Shown here one piece after another: positions 1 to 4,988 of a stretch of 7,399 nt of DNA (its first letter is position 1; the number at the start of each line of letters is the position of its first letter). Both the position numbers and the translations under genes were made by a program. This DNA comes from JAFGCY01 sp964609245 (GTDB lineage Bacteria > 4484-113 > JAFGCY01), in NCBI GenBank assembly GCA_964609245.1, contig CAZSSB010000078.1, forward strand, positions 1 through 7,399. Reading direction: 5' to 3'. The notes under the pieces are model-generated. The model ran no database searches. It worked only from the letters and a program-made list of their open reading frames with translations, and had not been told where the DNA came from.

Positions 1-309
1 ATCGACATGTACATCCTCGGGGCCTATGGCGGCCCGCGCACCAAGGGCAAGGACATTCTGGCTACGGAGCAGCAGCTCACCTGGATGCTGCGCGCCGATT
101 CCGACGACCCGGAGTCGGAGCAGACGGAAAACACGGTCTGGCAGATGACGCGCAGCGAGGTCAGCGACGACCTGAGCAAGCGCGAGGGCAGCCCGTACAG
201 CATGGGCCCCAATGCCCGGGGCGAGAACGTGGTCGCCTACGGCAATCCCAACGGCATCCGCGACGGCCTGATTCTGGTGCTGACCGCCGGCGAGGATGTA
301 TTCCAGTAG
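1..309 (+). CDS. Unrecognised protein, C-terminal 102 residues (5' truncated)
   Basis: The reading frame is open from the first base and ends at TAG (307-309), so the start lies outside the window. I do not recognise the family. The visible part is hydrophilic and acidic, with no membrane segment. It has a short Gly-rich opening (YILGAYGGPRTKGKD), an Asp/Glu-rich middle (DSDDPESEQTE), and a closing stretch NGIRDGLILVLTAGEDVFQ that looks like two beta strands. An ending of the type 'Y-x-P-x-NG...G-D-I/V' is reminiscent of the C-terminal beta domain of some environmental pseudopilins, but this is a weak resemblance and not an assignment. Good codon use in a GC-rich frame and a stop placed exactly at a hairpin support a real gene. 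It converges with the minus-strand gene starting its 3' end 15 bases away, so the two share a 3' junction. Confidence 0.7.
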   Translation: MDMYILGAYGGPRTKGKDILATEQQLTWMLRADSDDPESEQTENTVWQMTRSEVSDDLSKREGSPYSMGPNARGENVVAYGNPNGIRDGLILVLTAGEDVFQ

Positions 310-326
310 GGGCGATCCCGCCCCTA
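307..326. terminator. Hairpin between convergent genes, possible bidirectional terminator
   Basis: Perfect 8-bp inverted repeat: TAGGGGCG (307-314), loop ATCC (315-318), CGCCCCTA (319-326). The left arm contains the TAG stop of the plus-strand gene and the right arm contains the TAG stop (minus strand) of the opposing gene. There is no T-tract on either side, so intrinsic termination is an inference from position and symmetry, not from a canonical terminator. It is preceded by G, giving GTAG at 306-309, as at the other hairpins in this window. Confidence 0.45.
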
Positions 327-1535
327 GCCCAGTTCGGCCGCCACCTCGCGCACGGCATTCAGCGCGTAGTCCACCTCGGCCTCGCTGGTGAAGCAGCTGA
401 CGCTGAAGCGCACCGTGCCGCCGCGCTGCAGCGTGCCGAAGTGGCGGTGCGCCGTCGGCGCGCAGTGCAGGCCGGCGCGTGTGGATATTCCATACTGCTC
501 GGCCAGTACCTGGCTGACGGTCAGCGGATCGACCGCGCTGCCCTGCCTGTCGTCCAGCGTGAAGCTCAGCACGAAGCCGCGCTCGAGGCCGGGCGGCGGG
601 CCGATCACCTGCACGCGCTCGATCTCGCTGAGCCCAGCGTAGAGCCGCTCCATCAGGGCTGCGCAGTGGCTCTGAATGGTCGCGACGCCCGTTTCCTCGA
701 ACCAGTCCAGCGCGGCGTCGAGGCCGACGATGCCCGGCACGTTGACCGTCCCGCTCTCGTAGCGCATCGGCCGCTCGACGGGCTGAGTCACCAGGTCGCT
801 GCGGTAGCCCGTACCGCCGATCCGCCAGGGCGGCAGGTCCAGCTCGCGGCTTAAGAACAGCACGCCCATGCCCGGCAGGCTCATCAGCGCCTTGTGCCCC
901 GGCTGGGCCATCGCGTCGCACTTGAGTTCCTGCACGTCCACCGGATGGGTGCCAGTGGCCTGCGCCGCGTCGATCACGTAGGGCAGCCCCAGCCCGCGCA
1001 CGACTTCGCCGATGGCGGCCGCGGGCTGCATGGTGCCGGTGACGTTGCTGACCCAGTTGATCACCACCATGCAGGTCTCGGGCGTGACGGCGGCGCGGAC
1101 GGAGTCCGGATCCACCACGCCGTCGCCGTCCGCCGGCAGCTCCGTCCAGCTGAGGCCGATTCGCTCCCGCAGGTGGTTAAGCGGCCGCATCACGCTGTGG
1201 TGCTCCAGCGGCGTGGTGACAACGTGGCCGCCGGGCCTGGCCAGCCCGCTGAGCACCATGTTGAGCCCGTCGGTGGCGCTGTAGGTGTAGATCATCTCTT
1301 CCGGCGCCGCGGTGCCGAAGAAGCGCGCCAGCTTGACGCGGCAGCGCCGGAGTACCTCGTCGCCGCGAAACGGCGCCAGGTGCGTGCTGCGCGCCACCGT
1401 CAGCGAGTGGCCGAGGCACTCGCGCACAGCGCGGGTAACCGCCGGCGGCTTGGGATAGCTGGTGGCCGCGTTGTCCAGATAGACCAGCCGCGGCTTGGCT
1501 GTCGGGTTCGGCTCGGGCTGAAGCGCGTCGCTCAT
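324..1535 (-). CDS. Class V aminotransferase-fold PLP enzyme, cysteine desulfurase family
   Basis: Predicted cytosolic PLP enzyme that removes sulfur from L-cysteine as an enzyme persulfide, giving alanine. The 403 residues span the whole class V fold. Visible motifs are YLDNAATSYPKP (19-30), ATDGLN (87-92), PLEHHSV (109-115), NWVSNVTGT (160-168), the cofactor Asp in IDAAQ (D189), the Schiff-base Lys in PGHKALM (K215), YESGTVNVPGI (259-269), the sulfur-accepting Cys in RAGLHCAP (C358), and GGTVRFS (372-378). YESGT-N-PGI together with HCAP...GTLxRGGTVRFS suits the SufS-like 'cysteine desulfurase family protein' branch rather than IscS/NifS. The ATG at 1535 is the first possible start, because an in-frame TGA lies two codons upstream; only a weak GAG precedes it. 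No scaffold or sulfur acceptor gene is visible. It lies 66 bp downstream of the cytidylyltransferase gene and is probably co-transcribed. The sulfur destination is unknown, and a cysteine lyase or selenocysteine lyase activity is possible. Confidence 0.92.
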   Translation of the reverse strand: MSDALQPEPNPTAKPRLVYLDNAATSYPKPPAVTRAVRECLGHSLTVARSTHLAPFRGDEVLRRCRVKLARFFGTAAPEEMIYTYSATDGLNMVLSGLARPGGHVVTTPLEHHSVMRPLNHLRERIGLSWTELPADGDGVVDPDSVRAAVTPETCMVVINWVSNVTGTMQPAAAIGEVVRGLGLPYVIDAAQATGTHPVDVQELKCDAMAQPGHKALMSLPGMGVLFLSRELDLPPWRIGGTGYRSDLVTQPVERPMRYESGTVNVPGIVGLDAALDWFEETGVATIQSHCAALMERLYAGLSEIERVQVIGPPPGLERGFVLSFTLDDRQGSAVDPLTVSQVLAEQYGISTRAGLHCAPTAHRHFGTLQRGGTVRFSVSCFTSEAEVDYALNAVREVAAELG

Positions 1536-1601
1536 CGCTCAGTACTCTAGTACCGGACGCGCGCCGTGGCTAGCGCAGGCTTGTCCGCGCGGCGGTGGCG
1601 C

Positions 1602-2333
1602 TCAGGCGCTGGCCGGCAGGATGACGGGCTGGCGGCAGAGCCGCTCCAGCGCCGGTTCGGCCCTCACCAGCTCCAGCACGTCACTGAGTTCGATCGGTCG
1701 CCCCGGCTCGTAGAGCCGCCGGTAGACCTCCCTGAGCAGCTCCAGGTCCTCGGCGGTGTCGATGGTCAGGCGCAGGTCGGGCTCGCTCAGCTCGGGCGGC
1801 GCCTTCAGCGTCTTCGCGTTGAACGGCCCGGGATTCTCGCGGATATAGAGCGTGACGTGCTCGCGCATGTGGGCATGGCGGGCCAGGTAGTCCAGCTTCT
1901 CCAGGGCCTTCAGCGTAAACGTCTCGGGCGTGATCCCCATCGGATAGCCCGCGGTGATCAGGTATTCCAGCTCGGGGTCGGCTTCGAGCGCCGCCAGCTG
2001 GCGGTCGATCTCCTCGAAGCTGACCAGCGCGTTGTCGGCGGTGGTGCGCACGATCACGTCGGCGCGCGTCTGGTAGGCGGCCTGGATGAAGCGCCCCAGC
2101 ACGTCGTGCTGACTGCCGCGCACGATGGTCACGCCGCTGTCCGCCAGCGCCGCCGCCAACTCGTCCTCGACGGCGTCGGTCGGGATTGCCACGCAGACTT
2201 CGTCGGCCAGCTTCGCGGCCCGCAGCCGGTCGATCACGTGCGCGACAACGCTCTTCCCGCTCAGGTCAGCTAGCACTTTCTTCGGCAGGCGCGAGCTGGA
2301 CAGGCGGGCCTGGAGAATGATGACTTTATGCAT
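1602..2333 (-). CDS. SpsF-like cytidylyltransferase family protein (acylneuraminate/CMP-sugar synthetase type)
   Basis: A 243-residue soluble nucleotidyltransferase of the CTP_transf_3 / spore-coat polysaccharide SpsF group. Relatives activate acidic sugars such as nonulosonates as CMP-sugars for surface glycans; this one's substrate cannot be read from sequence. The N-terminal nucleotide-binding signature is ILQARLSSSRLPKKVL (6-21), followed by DRLRAAKLADEVCVAIPTD (35-53), RGSQHDVLGRF (72-82), a metal-site region VRTTADNALVSFEEID (95-110, D100 kept), a glycine turn YPMGITPETF (130-139), REHVT (157-161) and RLTIDTAEDLELL (188-200). The usual 'GD-C-P-L-I-D' is changed to 'AD-N-A-L-V-S', which may alter specificity or activity. 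ATG at 2333 is preceded by GGAGG 10 bases upstream. The gene is first in a two-gene unit and has its own promoter at 2432-2460. No glycosyltransferase or sugar-acid synthase lies nearby. Confidence 0.88.
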   Translation of the reverse strand: MHKVIILQARLSSSRLPKKVLADLSGKSVVAHVIDRLRAAKLADEVCVAIPTDAVEDELAAALADSGVTIVRGSQHDVLGRFIQAAYQTRADVIVRTTADNALVSFEEIDRQLAALEADPELEYLITAGYPMGITPETFTLKALEKLDYLARHAHMREHVTLYIRENPGPFNAKTLKAPPELSEPDLRLTIDTAEDLELLREVYRRLYEPGRPIELSDVLELVRAEPALERLCRQPVILPASA

Positions 2334-2343
2334 TAAGCGAATG

Positions 2344-2348
2344 CCTCC
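2344..2348 (-). promoter_or_regulatory. Ribosome binding site of the SpsF-like gene
   Basis: The minus strand reads GGAGG, with 10 bases to the ATG at 2333. This is at the long end of normal spacing, but there is no closer in-frame ATG or GTG. Confidence 0.65.
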
Positions 2349-2383
2349 GCTCTAGGTGGGTAGGGCTGAGTGGCAGGGTCACG

Positions 2384-2403
2384 CTGCTGTCCCTCACCAG
2401 CAG
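2384..2403 (-). promoter_or_regulatory. Leader hairpin upstream of the SpsF-like gene
   Basis: CTGCTG (2384-2389) and CAGCAG (2398-2403) form a perfect 6-bp stem with an 8-base loop. It lies in the roughly 92-base untranslated leader between the predicted transcription start (about 2425) and the ATG. It does not cover the ribosome binding site. No riboswitch class is recognised, and a regulatory role is only possible. Confidence 0.3.
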
Positions 2404-2431
2404 TTTGCCTCTCTGAAGACTCAACAATCAA

Positions 2432-2460
2432 AGTATACTGTGTTTCACGGCGGTCGGCAA
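2432..2460 (-). promoter_or_regulatory. Sigma70-type promoter for the minus-strand two-gene unit
   Basis: Read on the minus strand: -35 TTGCCG (2455-2460, 4 of 6 consensus bases), a 17-base spacer, then -10 TATACT (2432-2437, 5 of 6). The region is locally AT-rich within GC-rich DNA, and spacing is optimal. Transcription would start near 2425 and leave a leader of about 92 bases before the SpsF-like ATG. The -10 lies inside the palindrome AGTATACT (2432-2439), but the plus strand has no -35 at proper spacing. Confidence 0.7.
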
Positions 2461-2519
2461 CCACAGCGACCTGACGTCCGGGACAGACTCGGCGTTCGCC
2501 GCTGGCGCAGTGCAGTGGG

Positions 2520-2525
2520 TATAAT
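2520..2525 (+). promoter_or_regulatory. Perfect TATAAT -10 element for the propeller lipoprotein gene
   Basis: TATAAT at 2520-2525 is preceded by GTGGG and lies 90 bases before the ATG at 2616. No convincing -35 is found 16-18 bases upstream, where the sequence is GC-rich (CGCCGC at 2497-2502). Either the promoter is -35-independent or activator-dependent, or the match is fortuitous. A second TATAAT in the same arrangement precedes the next gene, which supports it. Confidence 0.5.
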
Positions 2526-2530
2526 CCTAG

Positions 2531-2574
2531 CGGTCCGGCCACCTGGATGGCCGCCAGCGGCCGGGGCCGGACCG
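2531..2574 (+). promoter_or_regulatory. Nested inverted repeat at the predicted 5' end of the lipoprotein mRNA
   Basis: Outer perfect 10-bp stem: CGGTCCGGCC (2531-2540) with GGCCGGACCG (2565-2574). The enclosed 24 bases hold an inner perfect 6-bp stem, GGCCGC (2549-2554) with GCGGCC (2557-2562). The structure begins about six bases after TATAAT (2520-2525), so it would form the extreme 5' end of the transcript. It could stabilise the mRNA, act as an operator in DNA, or attenuate. It has no T-tract and resembles no riboswitch I know. Confidence 0.5.
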
Positions 2575-2603
2575 GTTGATCGCGACCGATAGAGCCTGAG
2601 CCA

Positions 2604-2610
2604 AGAGGTG
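2604..2610 (+). promoter_or_regulatory. Ribosome binding site of the propeller lipoprotein gene
   Basis: AGAGGTG at 2604-2610 is followed by the five bases TAGCG and then ATG at 2616. The strength and spacing fix this start, and a lipoprotein signal peptide begins at that ATG. Confidence 0.75.
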
Positions 2611-2615
2611 TAGCG

Positions 2616-4883
2616 ATGAGAACCAGGGGGACCCAGGCGCTGCTGACGCTGGGCGCGGCGATTGCGCTTACGATCCTCGCCGGCTGCGGCGGCAGCGCGC
2701 CGGTCGGCGACGGGGGCGACTCGCCCGCTCCGGACACGGTCGGCGTCGACGTGCTGCGCGACGCGTCGGGGGCGCCTTCGGGCGTCAATCTGTTCTGGCC
2801 GTTCGAGCCGGACCCGCTGGTGGCCGGCTACCACGTTTATCGCGACGACCAGCCGATTCCGGACAGCGCCCGCGGTGACTCGTCGCTGTGGGCGGAGGTC
2901 GATGGCTCGCCGCTGATCGCCGTGCCGAGCGGCTCTCCGGAGTTCGTCAGGGTCGATCTGGAGTTCCCCGTTGCGATCGGCGAGACGTGGTACTTCCGGG
3001 TGGCGGCGGTGGACGCCGGCGGCAGTGAGAGCTATCTGTCAACCGAGACCAGCGTCGCGATCGCCACTCACGTGGTCACCGCCATCGCTCCGACTGCGGC
3101 GGGCGTCGGTTTCAACGTCGGCATCGACGGCGAGCGCTTCGGCGTCTACGATACGCAGACCGACCACGTCTACTTCAACGGCGTGGAGTGGCAGGGCGGC
3201 ATCGGTTTCGTGCCGGCCCAGCACGAGGGCACGATCGCCAACTGGTACCACCAGGAGCCGGCCCACATCACCGCCGTCGTCCCGCTGGGCGCCACCACGG
3301 GACAGCTCGACGTCAACGTTGACGGCGTCAGCGCCCTGTCGCCGCAGGTGTTCACCAACAGCGACCCCTATCTGACGGAAATCGCCCCATTGTTTGGCTC
3401 GCCGCGCGGGTTCATCACGCTGAGCGGCGCCAACTTCGGCGACGCCTTCGACGCCACCCACCGCGTGGTGGTGGGCGGTACACAGCTGACGGGCGTCAAC
3501 GACTACGTCACCTACAGCGACACGCAGATCGTGTTCGTCATTCCGGGCCTGGCACCCGGCGACTACCCGGTCACCGTACGGGTCGGCGACACCGACAGCA
3601 ACCAGGGGTGGCTCATCGTCGATCCCAGCCTGGGTTCCATCTGGCACCACACCTGGGGCAACGTCGCCGACGACGTCGCGACCGGAATCGCGGCTGATGT
3701 CGACGGCAACGTGTTTGTCTGCGGCTTCAGCGAGAGCTACAGCGCGGAGCCCGATGACGTCTTGCTGATGCGCTACACGCCGGGCGGACAGCTGCAGTGG
3801 GGGCGCTACTGGAACAACACGGATGTGCCGGTCTTCTCGCGCAACGACGTCGGCTCCGACATCGCGCTCGACGCCAAGAACGACGTCTACATCACGGGCT
3901 ACACGCAGAACAGCGCCGGGACGAACGTCTTGCTGCTGCTCAAGTACCGCAACACGGGACAGCTGGAGTACGCCCGCATCTGGGAACCCGCCGGGGGGGA
4001 AGCGGTCACCGGCCAGGCGCTGGTCTGCGACGACACCAACGTCTACATCGCCGCCACCATCGCCGCCGCCGCCGACACGGATCTGCTGCTGCTGCGCTAC
4101 ACCCTGGGCGGCACCTTCGACGGCGCCTCGCGCTACACTGTGCCGCGCGACCAGCAGCCGACCGACATCACGATTGACGGTGCCGGGGACCTGGTCGTAG
4201 TCGGCAACACCGTGGACGCTTTCGGCGCCAGCGGCGTCGACGTGTTCGTCGCGAAGTTCGGCACAACCTTCAACCAGCTCTGGACCAACTACTGGAACGG
4301 CGCCACTGCCGACGATGTGGCGCTGGGCGTCTCGATCGATCCCGACAACAACAGCGTGCTGGTTTCGGGCGCGACGCAGCCGCTTCCGCCAGCGGTAGAG
4401 ACACCCGTGCTGCTGGTCTTCGAGTCCACGGGCGTGCTGCTGTCCGACGACATCTGGGCGGTGACGGGCGGCGCCAGGTTCTACAACGCTTATCCGGCGA
4501 GCAGTGGGCACCTGCTGGCGGTCGCCAGTCGCGGCCCGGCCGCCGACCAGATAATGGTGCTGATCCTCGACGTCAACCTGACGACGCTGTTCTCCTGGCG
4601 GCTGACCTCCGATACGACCTATCCGGTCGGGCTGGCCTGCGAGCTGGATGGCGACGAGAACCTGCTGATCTGCGGCATCGACACCAGCGTGGGCGGCAGC
4701 TGGAACAACGAGGCGATGACGCGCGACGAGTTCGCGGGCGACTCGCAGGCCGCCATCGAGAACGTGCTCGACGCCCCCGGCGTTTCGCGGGCGATCGACG
4801 GACTCGACCGGCCCGCCGTGGGCACGGTCGACACCGGCGGCGGGCTGATCGACACGATGACGCTCAAGTTCGACCCGGAGTAG
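2616..4883 (+). CDS. Surface/periplasmic lipoprotein with Fn3-like, IPT/TIG and SBBP-like beta-propeller domains
   Basis: A 755-residue exported lipoprotein of unknown partner. The signal peptide has a basic start (MRTRG), a hydrophobic core, and the lipobox L-A-G-C (21-24), so C24 should be lipidated. A short Gly/Asp/Pro spacer leads to an Fn3-like domain (about 43-150; GYHVYRDD, WYFRVAAVDAGG). Two IPT/TIG-like beta domains follow (about 152-248, and 252-337 with LSGANFG and TQIVFVIPG). A propeller runs from about 342 to 753 with recurring 'DVATGIAADVDGNVFVCG...DVLLMRYTPGGQLQW'-type units, the SBBP pattern. I count seven blades, starting near 342, 399, 456, 507, 561, 613 and 663. The last blade carries an insert of about 45 residues (697-743). 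Such architecture suits binding or display, and no catalytic motif is seen. The fold assignments come from pattern reading, without a profile search. It lies 105 bp upstream of the SUMF1-domain gene on the same strand. Confidence 0.92.
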   Translation: MRTRGTQALLTLGAAIALTILAGCGGSAPVGDGGDSPAPDTVGVDVLRDASGAPSGVNLFWPFEPDPLVAGYHVYRDDQPIPDSARGDSSLWAEVDGSPLIAVPSGSPEFVRVDLEFPVAIGETWYFRVAAVDAGGSESYLSTETSVAIATHVVTAIAPTAAGVGFNVGIDGERFGVYDTQTDHVYFNGVEWQGGIGFVPAQHEGTIANWYHQEPAHITAVVPLGATTGQLDVNVDGVSALSPQVFTNSDPYLTEIAPLFGSPRGFITLSGANFGDAFDATHRVVVGGTQLTGVNDYVTYSDTQIVFVIPGLAPGDYPVTVRVGDTDSNQGWLIVDPSLGSIWHHTWGNVADDVATGIAADVDGNVFVCGFSESYSAEPDDVLLMRYTPGGQLQWGRYWNNTDVPVFSRNDVGSDIALDAKNDVYITGYTQNSAGTNVLLLLKYRNTGQLEYARIWEPAGGEAVTGQALVCDDTNVYIAATIAAAADTDLLLLRYTLGGTFDGASRYTVPRDQQPTDITIDGAGDLVVVGNTVDAFGASGVDVFVAKFGTTFNQLWTNYWNGATADDVALGVSIDPDNNSVLVSGATQPLPPAVETPVLLVFESTGVLLSDDIWAVTGGARFYNAYPASSGHLLAVASRGPAADQIMVLILDVNLTTLFSWRLTSDTTYPVGLACELDGDENLLICGIDTSVGGSWNNEAMTRDEFAGDSQAAIENVLDAPGVSRAIDGLDRPAVGTVDTGGGLIDTMTLKFDPE

Positions 4884-4900
4884 CGGCCAGGGTCTGGCCG
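4884..4900 (+). terminator. Hairpin directly after the lipoprotein stop codon
   Basis: Perfect 7-bp stem CGGCCAG (4884-4890), loop GGT, CTGGCCG (4894-4900). It begins on the base after TAG (4881-4883), and with the preceding G the stop forms GTAG. There is no T-tract, so it may be a factor-assisted terminator, an mRNA 3' end protector, or one of the GTAG hairpins described for the window. Confidence 0.4.
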
Positions 4901-4920
4901 GCATCGCGATCGGGGGGGGA

Positions 4921-4926
4921 TATAAT
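4921..4926 (+). promoter_or_regulatory. Perfect TATAAT -10 element for the SUMF1-domain gene, next to a G8 tract
   Basis: TATAAT at 4921-4926 lies 62 bases upstream of the ATG at 4989. It is preceded by eight G (4912-4919) and an A. No good -35 is present at 16-18 bases, where the sequence is CCGGCA (4898-4903). The G tract sits where the spacer of a -35/-10 promoter would be. The gene is preceded by its own leader rather than translationally coupled to the lipoprotein gene, consistent with a separate promoter. Confidence 0.5.
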
Positions 4927-4946
4927 GGCGGTGAACGCGGCCCGGC

Positions 4947-4964
4947 GCCAGCCGTCCAGCTGGC
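4947..4964 (+). promoter_or_regulatory. Leader hairpin of the SUMF1-domain gene
   Basis: GCCAGC (4947-4952), a six-base loop, and GCTGGC (4959-4964) form a perfect 6-bp stem between the -10 element and the ribosome binding site. An alternative pairing is the self-complementary CCAGCTGG (4956-4963). Function is unknown; the upstream lipoprotein gene also has a hairpin in its leader. Confidence 0.3.
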
Positions 4965-4976
4965 AGCGGGTAGGGA

Positions 4977-4983
4977 AGAGGAG
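4977..4983 (+). promoter_or_regulatory. Ribosome binding site of the SUMF1-domain gene
   Basis: AGAGGAG at 4977-4983 is followed by five bases (CTCGA) and ATG at 4989. A Sec signal peptide begins exactly at that ATG, so the start is well supported. Confidence 0.8.
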
Positions 4984-4988
4984 CTCGA

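Noticed and set aside
441..1550. Plus-strand reading frames opposite the cysteine desulfurase gene
   Set aside because: Composition shadows. The minus-strand frame contains all the family motifs in order.
2405..2439. Plus-strand promoter using the palindromic AGTATACT as -10 and TTGCCT (2405-2410) as -35
   Set aside because: The spacer would be 23 bases, well outside the workable range. The minus-strand reading has an ideal 17-base spacer.
2356..2592. A 78-codon plus-strand reading frame in the divergent intergenic region
   Set aside because: It overlaps the promoter of the minus-strand unit, the TATAAT and the nested hairpin, lacks a convincing ribosome binding site, and encodes a low-complexity product with no recognisable motif.
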